Source of the DNA: Micavibrio sp.
GTDB taxonomy: Bacteria; Pseudomonadota; Alphaproteobacteria; Micavibrionales; UBA2020
Direction: 5' to 3'
DNA length: 64,000 nt
Assembly: GCA_028283745.1 (NCBI GenBank)
Contig: JAPWJZ010000001.1
Span: 62,001-126,000 of the forward strand
Positions within the stretch are counted from its first letter, which is position 1. Each line of letters starts with the position of its first letter. The notes beneath the pieces are model-generated. The model saw only the letters and a program-made list of their open reading frames with translations, was not told the DNA's origin and ran no database searches. Position numbers and translations under genes: made by a program. Shown here in pieces: positions 9,413-17,212 of this stretch.

Positions 9413-9816
9413 TGAAACAGGTCGCCAACGAAGAAATGATCCGCAATGCGGTCGGTGATGAAGAAACCGAAAAGATGATGGTGCCGCCTTATACCGAGGC
9501 GACGACAGATCATCCGCTCTGGCCCATTATCCAGGCTGCGCTGCGCGAAGTCTATGACCCCGAAATTCCCGTGAATATTTACGAGCTGGGTTTGATTTAC
9601 AAAGTCGATATCGACAAGGCCAATAACGATGTCTACGTCGAAATGACGCTGACGTCGCCCGGCTGCCCGGTTGCGGGCGAAATGCCCGGCATGGTGGAAA
9701 ACGCCATCCGCAGCGTCAACGATTCAGGCGATGTGAAGGTCGAACTGGTCTGGGACCCGACCTGGGACCCGTCCAAAATGGCCGAAACCGCCAAACTGCA
9801 ATTGAACATGTTTTAA
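9409..9816 (+). CDS. sufT: SUF system protein SufT (MIP18/DUF59 family)
   Basis: A 135-residue DUF59/MIP18-family protein. The core L-R-E-V-Y-D-P-E-I-P-V-N-I-Y-E-L-G-L is diagnostic, and T-S-P-G-C-P carries the conserved cysteine. Family members assist Fe-S maturation or transfer of clusters to targets. The start overlaps the sufS stop by 4 bp, so the two are translationally coupled. The first 40 residues are an extension before the domain, as usual in SufT. PaaD and other DUF59 proteins are alternatives by family, but context decides for SufT. Confidence 0.92.
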   Translation: MMKQVANEEMIRNAVGDEETEKMMVPPYTEATTDHPLWPIIQAALREVYDPEIPVNIYELGLIYKVDIDKANNDVYVEMTLTSPGCPVAGEMPGMVENAIRSVNDSGDVKVELVWDPTWDPSKMAETAKLQLNMF

Positions 9817-9853
9817 TTCACCTGCTATATTTCTAACAAAGGAGAACACGCAA

Positions 9854-10192
9854 ATGACCCAACTGATGACCCTTACTGACAGCGCCGCCGGCCACATCAA
9901 GAACCTGATGGACCAGGCCCCCGAAGGCGAAAAATTCTCCGGCCTGCGCGTTGGCGTCACCGCCACCGGCTGCTCCGGCCTCAGCTACAGCCTTGAATAC
10001 GCCAAAGAACATGAAGCGATGGACGTTGTGATTGAAGACAAAGGCGTGAAGCTTTTCATCGACCCCAAGGCCCAGCTGTACATCGCCGGCATGGAAATGG
10101 ATTACTACGAAGACAAATTCGAAAGCGGCTTCACCTTCAACAACCCGAATGCCACCGGCCACTGCGGCTGCGGCAAGTCGTTCAAGGTCTAA
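9854..10192 (+). CDS. sufA: Fe-S cluster A-type carrier protein (SufA/IscA family)
   Basis: A 112-residue HesB/IscA-type carrier that passes Fe-S clusters to apo-proteins. The three ligand cysteines are C40 (A-T-G-C-S-G) and C104/C106 (C-G-C-G). The ATG follows a strong AAAGGAG. A 37-bp gap from sufT and an intrinsic terminator directly after it make it the last gene of the operon. The split between SufA, IscA and ErpA is by position; in this operon SufA is the natural label. Confidence 0.92.
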   Translation: MTQLMTLTDSAAGHIKNLMDQAPEGEKFSGLRVGVTATGCSGLSYSLEYAKEHEAMDVVIEDKGVKLFIDPKAQLYIAGMEMDYYEDKFESGFTFNNPNATGHCGCGKSFKV

Positions 10193-10211
10193 GCGGCTTT
10201 TCTATACCAAT

Positions 10212-10249
10212 AAAAAAAACGGGCTCCTTTGCGGGGGCCCGTTTTTTTT
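10212..10249 (+). terminator. Intrinsic terminator of the SUF operon
   Basis: Eight A residues and CGGGCTCC pair with GGGGCCCG and eight T residues, with one G-T wobble and a short loop. The symmetric A and T tracts could stop transcription from both strands. It ends the suf operon and also lies downstream of the minus-strand gene 10270-10863. Confidence 0.9.
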
Positions 10250-10269
10250 GTGTCTAACTATAAAAGCGG

Positions 10270-10863
10270 TTATACCGACAGGCTGGAGGGCACGGCGGTA
10301 CGGCGCATGGCGGCCGGAATTTCAATGAGCGTATTATTGTGAATGCTGTTGTTGTTCACCGGCTGCGGTTCTGCCTTTAGCGGCGCCAGCGTTTCGCGGA
10401 TGCTGGCAACGCCTTCTTCCAGCAGCAGCAGGCTGTTTTCGGTTTTGGCGAGGACAAATTTATACGGCTCGGTCACAAAATCCATTTCGCTGCGCAGAAT
10501 GGTGCAGTGGGCTGAAAGGTCGGCGGCATCGCGGCGAATTTCTACGGCGGTATCAAGGAACTGCCGGCGCATATCAATGCTGCTTGCGGGCAGGGCTGCG
10601 GCCATGAAGGCGGTTTTGAGTTTCATCTCCATGCGGCGGAAGGTGCTGGGTACTTCGGGCCCGCAATCCTTCAGCGATTGCCCGGCTTCGTTTTCGTAGC
10701 CGTAGGGGTAGGGCAGGCGCAGCAGTTTTTGAAAGCTGCTGTTGGCGGCGGCGAAGGGGGCGGCAATGGCGTTCAGCGCCGCGCCTTTCCAGCCTGTGCG
10801 GCCGCCGATAAAGGGGGAGTATTTGCCGACAATTTCACGCAGGCTTTTGCTGTCGCGATCCAT
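10270..10863 (-). CDS. Hypothetical helical protein
   Basis: A 197-residue protein with no recognised family. No signal peptide or membrane segment is seen. Residues 85-165 are predicted helical and contain K-T-E-N-S-L-L-L-L-E-E-G, so a coiled-coil or helical-bundle fold is likely. The N-terminus has a P-Y-P-Y-G-Y-E-N-E-A-G stretch. It starts at ATG 10863 and stands alone, convergent with sufA across a shared terminator. It may be lineage-specific. Similarity to the helical protein at 3139-3843 was considered but no convincing alignment is visible. Confidence 0.55.
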   Translation of the reverse strand: MDRDSKSLREIVGKYSPFIGGRTGWKGAALNAIAAPFAAANSSFQKLLRLPYPYGYENEAGQSLKDCGPEVPSTFRRMEMKLKTAFMAAALPASSIDMRRQFLDTAVEIRRDAADLSAHCTILRSEMDFVTEPYKFVLAKTENSLLLLEEGVASIRETLAPLKAEPQPVNNNSIHNNTLIEIPAAMRRTAVPSSLSV

Positions 10864-10962
10864 GGCTTTTCCTTAGTTTGGGGTTGATAACGGCCATATA
10901 TTAGGAAAAATCAGCCCCCTGTCAACGGCTGAATACGTGAACGGCCTAACGGGCTGGGGAAT

Positions 10963-12144
10963 CTAGCAATATTGTCCGGCGCACCAGCCGGAAGCCCATG
11001 CCCACTGGAAGTTATGGCCGCCAAGGTGGCCTGTCACGTCCAGCACCTCGCCAATGAAGAAAAGGCCGGGGGCTTTTTTCGCCTCGAAGGTTTTGGATGA
11101 AATGTCATCGGTATCAACACCGCCCAGCGTGACTTCCGCCGTGCGGTAGCCTTCCGTGCCCGTGGGGCGGATGCGCCAGTTGTGCAAAAGGTCGTGCGCG
11201 GCGCGCAGCTTTTCATCCGACAGATCGGCGAGGGGCTGGTTAAAGCCGGTCGCGCCCGCAATCAGGTCGGCTAGCCGCTGCGGCACATAGCGGGCAAGCG
11301 CGGTGGAGAGCAGAATTTTACTACCCTCGCCGCGCAGGCGGCGCATATCCGCAAAAGAATCCGCGCCGGGGAACAGGTCGACAATAATATCGTCGCCGTC
11401 TTTCCAGTAAGACGAGATTTGCAAGATGCTGGGGCCGGAAAGGCCGCGGTGCGTAAACAGCAGCGCCTCGCGGAAGGCTGTTTTTTCATGCGACACCACG
11501 GCGGGGTCAACAGATAAACCGGATAGCGCTTTGGTCTGCGCCAGCAGCGCATCATCGAACAGCAGCGGCACAAGGCCCGCGCGCAACGGCACAATTTTCA
11601 GGCCGAACTGGCGGGCAACGTCATGGCCAAAACCCGTTGCCCCCATTTTGGGAATGGACAGGCTGCCGGTCGCCACCACAATGCTGGCCGCGCTGATGGC
11701 ACCTTTGGATGTTTCAAGGAAAAAGCCGGTATCCGAGCCTTTAACCAGCGTCACCCTGGTTTCCAGCATCAACTTCACGCCCGCCGCCAGCATTTCCGCC
11801 AGCAGCATGTTGATGATTTGCTTCGATGACCCGTCGCAGAACAATTGGCCCAGCGTTTTTTCGTGATAGGCAATGCCGTGGCGGCTGACCATTTTAATGA
11901 AGTCATGCTGCGTAAAGCGCGACAAGGCGGATTTGGCAAAGTGCGGGTTTTGCGAAATGAAATTCGCATGCGTGCAATGCAGGTTGGTGAAGTTGCAGCG
12001 TCCGCCGCCGGAAATGCGGATTTTCTCCCCCGGTTTTTCGGCATGGTCGAGCAGCAGCACGCGGCGGCCGCGCTTGGCGGCTTCAACGGCGCACATCATG
12101 CCGGCGGCGCCGGCACCGATGATAAGAACATCGCAAGTTTGCAT
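10963..12144 (-). CDS. HI0933/YhiN family FAD-dependent oxidoreductase
   Basis: A 393-residue flavoprotein. The N-terminal Rossmann dinucleotide motif G-A-G-A-A-G-M-M is at 11-18, followed by I-R-I-S-G-G-G-R-C-N-F-T-N, the HI0933/YhiN signature. The C-terminal F-F-I-G-E-V-L-D-V-T-G and G-G-H-N-F-Q-W-A-W-A-S-G complete the FAD site. The family has structural representatives but no settled substrate. The start ATG 12144 lies 2 bp after the stop of the ankyrin gene upstream, so the two form an operon. The domain is intact. Confidence 0.88.
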   Translation of the reverse strand: MQTCDVLIIGAGAAGMMCAVEAAKRGRRVLLLDHAEKPGEKIRISGGGRCNFTNLHCTHANFISQNPHFAKSALSRFTQHDFIKMVSRHGIAYHEKTLGQLFCDGSSKQIINMLLAEMLAAGVKLMLETRVTLVKGSDTGFFLETSKGAISAASIVVATGSLSIPKMGATGFGHDVARQFGLKIVPLRAGLVPLLFDDALLAQTKALSGLSVDPAVVSHEKTAFREALLFTHRGLSGPSILQISSYWKDGDDIIVDLFPGADSFADMRRLRGEGSKILLSTALARYVPQRLADLIAGATGFNQPLADLSDEKLRAAHDLLHNWRIRPTGTEGYRTAEVTLGGVDTDDISSKTFEAKKAPGLFFIGEVLDVTGHLGGHNFQWAWASGWCAGQYC

Positions 12145-12146
12145 TT

Positions 12147-12794
12147 TTAAGGTTTCAGCCGGAAGCGCTGGGGGTTGAGTTTTTTCAAGGCATCAAGGTC
12201 GTTGCCCAGTTTATCGCGCTGCGCTGCGGCTGTCACCTCCGCGCCGGTTTTTTCCAGCAGCGCCTGGCGCAGGAAGCGGGCGGTCAGCAAAAATTCCTGC
12301 TGCGCGAAATCGAGGAATTCCTGCGCGCGGGCATCCGCCACATCCACGGGCGTTTTGCCGCGGCGGTCGCTGGCACCGGCATCCGCGCCATGGCGCAGCA
12401 GCAGCTCGGCCAGCGGCTGGCGGCCGAACCAGCCGGTCATGTGCAGGGCGGTCTGGCCGTCGTTATTGGACGCTTCCATATTGGCGGCATATTTGGGGTG
12501 CAGCAGCAGGTTCAGCGCGGCGGCGTTATCTTTGTACACGGCAAAATGAATGGCGGTGTAATACGACGGCCCGCCGTGGATATTCGGGTCGGCCCCTGCA
12601 TCCAGCAGCAATTGGGCGGCTTCCAGCTGGTTATCGTTAATCGCGCGGTGCAACAGCGTCAGGCCGGTTTGCGGGTCCTTCAGGTCAGGATCCAGCCCGT
12701 CTGTCAGGTAAAAACGCAAGTTGGCCATATTGCCGGTTTCAACAGTCTTGAAGACATCGCGCAGGGCGTCGGGGTCGTTATATGTCACGAACAA
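12147..12794 (-). CDS. Ankyrin repeat protein
   Basis: A 215-residue soluble protein with about four ankyrin repeats at 25-150. Repeats include G-L-T-L-L-H-R-A-I-N-D, D-A-G-A-D-P-N-I-H-G, G-Q-T-A-L-H-M-T-G-W-F-G and R-H-G-A-D-A-G. It has no signal peptide, so it probably acts as a cytosolic protein-binding module. A charged C-terminal helix follows the repeats. It is cotranscribed with the downstream FAD oxidoreductase, 2 bp away. Two more ankyrin proteins occur in this window (19534-20103 and 42977-43507). The partner is unknown. Confidence 0.85.
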   Translation of the reverse strand: MFVTYNDPDALRDVFKTVETGNMANLRFYLTDGLDPDLKDPQTGLTLLHRAINDNQLEAAQLLLDAGADPNIHGGPSYYTAIHFAVYKDNAAALNLLLHPKYAANMEASNNDGQTALHMTGWFGRQPLAELLLRHGADAGASDRRGKTPVDVADARAQEFLDFAQQEFLLTARFLRQALLEKTGAEVTAAAQRDKLGNDLDALKKLNPQRFRLKP

Positions 12795-12913
12795 GGTGTC
12801 TCCCTTGGCGGTGCGGTTAAACGGGTGGTGAATGGAAGCATTAGCCTAGCGGATTATGCGTTTATGTCAATCGCTAGCAAAGGCCCGGATAGCAAAGGCG
12901 AAAGCCGGATAGC

Positions 12914-12945
12914 AAAAGGCCCGGCTTGGAGGAGCCGGGCCTTTT
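12914..12945 (-). terminator. Terminator of the first 54-residue small protein gene
   Basis: AAAAGGCCCGGCT pairs with AGCCGGGCCTTTT around a short loop, giving a strong stem flanked by A and T runs. It lies about 25 bp past the stop of the minus-strand small gene 12970-13134. Upstream (12880-12925) are three near-identical TAGCAAAGG copies in direct repeat. Confidence 0.8.
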
Positions 12946-12969
12946 AAGAACCGTTTTAAGCGGGAAGAC

Positions 12970-13134
12970 TTAAGCGTTCGCGCCCGAAGACAGGGCAGGA
13001 GCGGTGGCGACATGCGCCGTGAAAGACGGAGCGAAGAGCGAAGCGCCCTCAACGCGTGCAGCGATCTGCTTCATGCAGCCAGCTGCGTCAGCGGTTGTGC
13101 CAAAATTCTGGATGGTGTTCATTTGAAATGTCAT
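12970..13134 (-). CDS. Small protein, 54 residues, paralogue of its neighbour
   Basis: A 54-residue frame, M-T-F-Q-M-N-T-I-Q-N-F to S-S-G-A-N-A. AAAGGTGA lies 5-7 bp before the ATG, and the reading frame ends 25 bp before a strong terminator, so it looks like a complete monocistronic gene. It aligns with the 54-residue product of 13389-13553, sharing an A-G-C-x-K motif, an F-A-x-x-[FM]-T segment and an A-rich tail. It has one cysteine, no obvious membrane segment and no known family. Codon use is normal. Its function is unknown. Confidence 0.6.
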   Translation of the reverse strand: MTFQMNTIQNFGTTADAAGCMKQIAARVEGASLFAPSFTAHVATAPALSSGANA

Positions 13135-13283
13135 GGCGTCACCTTTTCGTCTTTTTGTTAGTGGAGAAATTTAATTTCCCCTTAAGACCAGAATGCGAAA
13201 TAAAACACCTCCTGTCAAATGAAACGTTAACCAGACAGTCATAATTGAGCCTAATTATCGTTGAATCTTAACAGCTTAATTAA

Positions 13284-13298
13284 TTAATTTAAGGTTAA
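13284..13298. promoter_or_regulatory. CtrA-like site TTAA-N7-TTAA
   Basis: TTAA (13284-13287), seven bases, TTAA (13295-13298) match the alphaproteobacterial CtrA full site. It lies about 150 bp upstream of the 12970-13134 small gene and just beyond the terminator of its paralogue. The surroundings are AT-rich, so a chance match is quite possible. Confidence 0.3.
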
Positions 13299-13309
13299 TT
13301 TGGCCAACA

Positions 13310-13337
13310 AAAAACGCCCGTCGAAACGGGCGTTTTT
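13310..13337 (-). terminator. Terminator of the second 54-residue small protein gene
   Basis: AAAAACGCCCGT (13310-13321) pairs perfectly with ACGGGCGTTTTT (13326-13337) around a CGAA loop. It lies about 50 bp past the stop of the minus-strand gene 13389-13553 and separates the two paralogues into individual transcripts. Confidence 0.85.
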
Positions 13338-13388
13338 GTAAGAAAATCAACGAATCGGCAGAGAATCGGCTGCCTGTATGCGCTGTTT

Positions 13389-13553
13389 TTAGCCTTGCGA
13401 GGGGCCTTTATATGTCGCTTTAGCCGCAGGCGCTTCAACGGTCATGCCTGCCGCGAAGGTTTGGCGGGATGCACAGGCCTTTTCACAGCCGGCGACGAAG
13501 TCTTTGCCCTCGTTCGAATTCCAGATACCGCCCACTGTTTTCATTGTCGTCAT
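13389..13553 (-). CDS. Small protein, 54 residues, paralogue of its neighbour
   Basis: A 54-residue protein starting at ATG 13553, with AAAGGGTGG upstream; an in-frame ATG 11 codons earlier (13586) lacks this signal. It has exactly the same coding length (165 bp) as the gene at 12970-13134. It shares an A-G-C-x-K motif (here V-A-G-C-E-K-A-C-A-S-R), an F-A-x-x-M-T segment and a small-residue tail. Two cysteines lie in C-E-K-A-C. No known family. The pair, each with its own ribosome site and terminator, looks like a tandem duplication of a small-protein gene. Confidence 0.65.
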   Translation of the reverse strand: MTTMKTVGGIWNSNEGKDFVAGCEKACASRQTFAAGMTVEAPAAKATYKGPSQG

Positions 13554-13725
13554 GATAACCCACCCTTTTAATGGCTTTACGCCCATCGATTTATTTGTCA
13601 GTTAACCAATCATCGCCCATTTTTCCTAATTCGTCAAAATCATTCGTTTTATGCAAATGAATCCAGCGGGTTATGGGGCGAAACATCCGTTTCACCCACC
13701 CGGTTTCCCGATTCTTTTGAATAGC

Positions 13726-14424
13726 TTATGACAGCAGATATAATAAGACAGGCGCCAGCAGCACATTGCCAATGCCCGACAGCACCATGACCAGCCCGGC
13801 AATCGCGCCGTCTTCCACATTCAGCTGGTAGGCTTTGTTTGTGCCAACCGCATGCGCCCCCGCGCCAAACAGGGCCCCGCGCGATAAGGGGGAGCGCAAG
13901 GGTAGGCGGTACAGCAGTGCCTCGCCAATAATCGCGCCAATCACGCCGGTGATAATCACGAATACAGCCGATAAGGCCGGCACGCCGCCAATATGCGCCG
14001 ATATGCTCATGGCGAAGGGCGTGCTGACGGAGCGGGGGATGAGGCTCAACATCAAAGCGCGGTCCAGCCCCAGTGCCTGTGCCAAGGCATAGGCGGATAG
14101 CATAGATACTGCGCTGCCCGTCACCATGCCCGCCAGCAATACGGGCCAGTGCCGGCGTATCAAGGCGCGCTGCGCGTAAATGGGCGCGGCGAAGGCGACG
14201 GTGGCGGGGCCGATCAACATCAGCAGCCAATGCGTGCCGTGAATATAATCGCCGTAACTCACATGCGCCGCCAATGCCAGGGCGATAAGCAGGACAGGCG
14301 CGATGATGACCGGCGCAGACCACCACTTACGCAGCCGTTTGTGCGCGGCCTTGCTGCCAGCATACAGCGCAATGGTCGCGGTCGACCAGAACAGGGCGGA
14401 GAGGATAAGGCTTGCATCCATCAT
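13726..14424 (-). CDS. LrgB family membrane protein
   Basis: A 232-residue LrgB/CidB-type inner-membrane protein with about six or seven hydrophobic segments. The conserved block G-P-A-T-V-A-F-A-A-P-I-Y lies near 72-83, followed by S-V-S-T-P-F-A-M, and the C-terminal G-A-G-A-H-A-V-G-T is also typical. LrgA/LrgB pairs act as holin/antiholin-like or small-metabolite export systems, for example of pyruvate or glycolate. The start overlaps the end of the LrgA-like gene by 4 bp (14421-14424), showing an operon with translational coupling. Confidence 0.88.
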   Translation of the reverse strand: MMDASLILSALFWSTATIALYAGSKAAHKRLRKWWSAPVIIAPVLLIALALAAHVSYGDYIHGTHWLLMLIGPATVAFAAPIYAQRALIRRHWPVLLAGMVTGSAVSMLSAYALAQALGLDRALMLSLIPRSVSTPFAMSISAHIGGVPALSAVFVIITGVIGAIIGEALLYRLPLRSPLSRGALFGAGAHAVGTNKAYQLNVEDGAIAGLVMVLSGIGNVLLAPVLLYLLS

Positions 14425-14843
14425 GCAGCACCGTCTTGGCGCGCTTGCCTGCGCTGCAGCCAGCGGTGGCAGGCTTCGCAGGCGAAGGCGGTTGCCAGCA
14501 TTACGACCAGTGTACCCAGCACCAGCACCGCGGCAATTTTCAGTCCCAGCCAGCCCAGAAATTCCGGATGGTCAATAACGGCGGGCATGGCGGGAATAAA
14601 GAACAGCAGCATTTCCGCCATAAACCAGTCCGCCCCGCGCCGCACATCCGGCAGGCGAAGCAGGCGCAGTTTCAGCGCCGCCAATAACAGGAACAACCCG
14701 ATAATCCCGCCCGGCACCGGCAGGGATGTAATTGCAGCAATGCCGCTGCCAACTGCCCAGAATAGCGTAATCAACGCCAGCTGCAACGCTCTGCTACGGC
14801 GCAGCACGCGGCGGAAGGGGTGAACGGCGGGAATGATTTTCAT
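14421..14843 (-). CDS. CidA/LrgA family membrane protein
   Basis: A 140-residue membrane protein with four hydrophobic segments. The signature L-P-V-P-G-G-I-I-G-L-F-L-L, followed by V-R-R-G-A-D-W-F and E-M-L-L-F-F-I-P-A, identifies the CidA/LrgA holin-like family. It pairs with the overlapping LrgB gene. The N-terminus is basic and longer than usual (about 25 residues before the first segment). The start is ATG 14843. Whether the pair acts in cell lysis or in metabolite export is not decided by sequence. Confidence 0.88.
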   Translation of the reverse strand: MKIIPAVHPFRRVLRRSRALQLALITLFWAVGSGIAAITSLPVPGGIIGLFLLLAALKLRLLRLPDVRRGADWFMAEMLLFFIPAMPAVIDHPEFLGWLGLKIAAVLVLGTLVVMLATAFACEACHRWLQRRQARQDGAA

Positions 14844-14872
14844 GTCAGGCGGCGGGCTTTCGGCGGGTTTGT

Positions 14873-15400
14873 TTAAAATGCGCTCGGGTCAGGTTCCTGT
14901 ATTTTCTTGTTACGCTTCTTGCGAAACAAACGGAAGGCCAAATATAAAGCGACCGGCAGCAAAAACCACAGCGTGCTTGGCTGTGCCTGTACCTGTACGA
15001 AACCTGTCTCACCTTTTGCCCAGTGCCGCGGGCTGTAACCGAATTCGTCAAGCGTGGTTATTTTTGTCATTTTATCCGGGTGTAGCTCCCATGCGGTGTC
15101 ATTCGCGCCGCCGTAACCGTCAAGGGCAAGGCGGCATTTTTCAATGTCGGGGCAATCAAGCACGGGCGACTTGCCAAGACCGCTGATGGCGACAACACTG
15201 CCATCCTGTTGGCGGACGAAAACGCGCACAGGATCGGTAAAGAAAATGCCGTCGCCATACCAGCCCTCAACCCTGTATTGCCGGCCGTTATAGGTCATCC
15301 AGTCCGAAAGCGGCTTCACATACGGCTTGTGCGCCTGCGCCTGCGGAATATGCAGGAAGAAAACGGCGCACAGGACGAGCATGAATTTTTTATGTGTCAC
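14873..15400 (-). CDS. Hypothetical exported protein with C-terminal membrane anchor
   Basis: A 175-residue protein of unknown family. A signal peptide (M-L-V-L-C-A-V-F-F-L-H-I-P-Q-A-Q-A) is followed by a region of about 120 residues with two cysteines in L-D-C-P-D-I-E-K-C, probably a disulfide. A single C-terminal membrane segment (about 147-163) ends in R-K-K-R-N-K-K. It would be exported and anchored with a basic cytoplasmic tail. I chose GTG 15400, which overlaps the upstream stop as GTGA; ATG 15382 is an alternative. The frame remains open further upstream over the neighbouring gene, but that is not coding. It forms an operon with 15397-15912. Confidence 0.55.
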   Translation of the reverse strand: MTHKKFMLVLCAVFFLHIPQAQAHKPYVKPLSDWMTYNGRQYRVEGWYGDGIFFTDPVRVFVRQQDGSVVAISGLGKSPVLDCPDIEKCRLALDGYGGANDTAWELHPDKMTKITTLDEFGYSPRHWAKGETGFVQVQAQPSTLWFLLPVALYLAFRLFRKKRNKKIQEPDPSAF

Positions 15401-15912
15401 CTGCGGCCGCTTTGCAAACGCCCCATTGTCATCCGCATGACGATTTTGGCGGCGACGATACCGGAAGCAATGCCGGCAGGAAAAAGGTAGGCGGCATAAA
15501 GCATGAACACTTTCAGGTCTTCGCCCGCGGGTCTGGCCACGCGCGAGGGGATGCCGAATATAAATACCCACAAGCACATGAGGTAAATAAAAATGCCATA
15601 GATCGCGCCGCAGGCAAGCTGCGCGTTTTTATGCGCGGGCGCTTTGCCGTTCAGCGTAAAGTAGAAGACGATGAGGAGAGATATAAAATTTGGCACCAGC
15701 GAAAGCCCTGCGCAGATAACGCCGCTGATAACACCGAGGTTGGCGGCGGACGTTATCGTGCCGGCGTTAAACAGCTCCGCTATGACACCGCGCTGGTTTG
15801 GCACGGGCGCGATCACGCCAACGTGAAGGATAAAAACATCAAGCCCGCAAAACAAAGCCGCGCAGGCGCTGGAAAGAAGGGTGGCTTTCAGGGTGAGGGC
15901 GAACAGCTTCAT
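15397..15912 (-). CDS. Hypothetical inner-membrane protein
   Basis: A 171-residue hydrophobic protein with about four membrane segments, at roughly 7-33, 57-87, 100-121 and 134-160. Loops are short and the C-terminus is basic (M-G-R-L-Q-S-G-R-R). No family recognised. It overlaps by 4 bp the exported/anchored protein downstream, so the two are translated together and probably work together at the inner membrane. The start is ATG 15912. Confidence 0.55.
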   Translation of the reverse strand: MKLFALTLKATLLSSACAALFCGLDVFILHVGVIAPVPNQRGVIAELFNAGTITSAANLGVISGVICAGLSLVPNFISLLIVFYFTLNGKAPAHKNAQLACGAIYGIFIYLMCLWVFIFGIPSRVARPAGEDLKVFMLYAAYLFPAGIASGIVAAKIVMRMTMGRLQSGRR

Positions 15913-15934
15913 GAAACGCTATTGCTTCTGCGCC

Positions 15935-16441
15935 TTACTGCGGCTTGCGTTCCTGCTTGAGGAAGAGGGCGAGGGATTCTTCGTGGCCCATCAGCTTCAG
16001 TTCTTCGAGGAACTTGTACTCGGCGAAGATGTCCTGGTCGTTCAGCTCGCAGGCGACCGTGCACATGTACCAGATTTTGTCTTCGTGCTTCGCCATGCTC
16101 ATCTTCATGTGTTCCTGCATGGGGGCGTGCAGGTGCGGGTGCTTGATGCCGGCGCTTTCCTGCTGCGCTTCGCGCAGAATACTCGCCATCATCATCACGA
16201 AGCGCGACGGGCTGACGGGGTTGTTGCGGTTGAAGCCGATGTAGACAAGCTTGCTTTCCGGCAGGTAGGTCGTCGGGTGCGGGGTTGCCATGATGCGGAT
16301 CTGGATTTGGTTGATGCGCGCAAAATCTGCCAGCTGCTGGCCGTGCGGGGAATGGTTGAGGATATCAAGACCCTTGGTGATCATGACATCATCCGGTGGC
16401 AGCGGCTGTCCGGGCTTTAGAAGGTCGTTGAGCTTGTTCAT
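15935..16441 (-). CDS. Hypothetical protein, possibly degenerate DUF6782-like
   Basis: A 168-residue protein, likely cytosolic. The order 'G-Q-Q-L-A-D-F-A ... strands ... R-F-V-M-M-M-A-S-I-L-R-E-A-Q-Q-E' recalls DUF6782 putative metallopeptidases, where a HExxH-type helix follows a short beta region. Here the helix reads S-I-L-R-E-A-Q-Q-E and lacks the zinc histidines, so if related it is catalytically dead. The second half is rich in His and Met (K-H-P-H-L-H-A-P-M-Q-E-H-M-K-M-S-M), which could bind metal. The similarity is a weak impression. It neighbours other orphan genes on the same strand. Confidence 0.5.
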   Translation of the reverse strand: MNKLNDLLKPGQPLPPDDVMITKGLDILNHSPHGQQLADFARINQIQIRIMATPHPTTYLPESKLVYIGFNRNNPVSPSRFVMMMASILREAQQESAGIKHPHLHAPMQEHMKMSMAKHEDKIWYMCTVACELNDQDIFAEYKFLEELKLMGHEESLALFLKQERKPQ

Positions 16442-16464
16442 GATGTGCGGGCTTCCTGCTGCGC

Positions 16465-17130
16465 CTAGCCGTCCAGCCAGCTTTGGCTGTAGGGGCTGTA
16501 GGGGAAGTGGATGCCGGTGAGCAGCAGGTTCTGCTCGTGGAAGGCAAGCTTGCCTTCAGGGGTCACCAGGATGGTGGCGGAAATAAGCCCGCCGCCGTAA
16601 TAAATGGTGCCGCTGACAAGATGCACGTGCTGCGTTGCGTCGTAGGAAACCTTGAGCGGCTTGAAGCTGTCGATGACGCTTTTCTGCTGGCCTTCGGACA
16701 GGGAGTCGATGAACGGCATTTTGCGCGGGTCTTTAATAAGGAAGACATCGCCTTCCGAACCCTGAACGTTGCTGAAGAAAAAATCGAGATAGGGGATGAC
16801 GTTCATCTCGTTCAAGCGGATGCCGTCTTTTTCGTTGACTGCATAAATCGGGTTCGCGGTGCCGTCGACGCTGATGAATTCATCGCCGTTCGACAGGTAC
16901 ATCATGCTGAAGGTCGGCATGGTCGCGTAGTTGATCAGGCGGTAAAGGCGATAATTGTTAAAGAAAGGCAGGCTCCGCCACGATACTTCGGTAGCTTCCT
17001 TGGAAAACACAACCGCGTCCTTGTGGCCGCTGAGTTTGTTTAGAATTTGGTGCGCCTGTTCACGGTTCAGCCTTGTCCATGATGGCTGCATGCTAAACCT
17101 GCTATTGGCGGCAGTATCTTGATTGGTCAT
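16465..17130 (-). CDS. Hypothetical soluble protein
   Basis: A 221-residue protein I do not recognise. There is no signal peptide and no membrane segment. The sequence alternates aromatic-rich strands (F-F-N-N-Y-R-L-Y-R-L-I-N-Y) with loops, including a D-G-T-A-N-P-I-Y-A-V-N segment and a C-terminal strand G-G-G-L-I-S-A-T-I-L-V. A beta-rich fold is suggested. It is followed after 23 bp by 15935-16441 on the same strand, so the two may be an operon. The start ATG 17130 is followed by T-N-Q-D-T. Confidence 0.5.
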   Translation of the reverse strand: MTNQDTAANSRFSMQPSWTRLNREQAHQILNKLSGHKDAVVFSKEATEVSWRSLPFFNNYRLYRLINYATMPTFSMMYLSNGDEFISVDGTANPIYAVNEKDGIRLNEMNVIPYLDFFFSNVQGSEGDVFLIKDPRKMPFIDSLSEGQQKSVIDSFKPLKVSYDATQHVHLVSGTIYYGGGLISATILVTPEGKLAFHEQNLLLTGIHFPYSPYSQSWLDG

Positions 17131-17212
17131 TGATCTTGACTACCCCTTAGACGCTACAAAGTATAACAGTCTTTACCTTTAGGGAATAGGGATTCATACA
17201 TGGTTTTTGTCG

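Noticed and set aside
13649-14326. Alternative minus-strand frame overlapping the LrgB gene
   Set aside because: It is rich in Arg, Ala and His without membrane pattern; the other frame gives a good LrgB protein.
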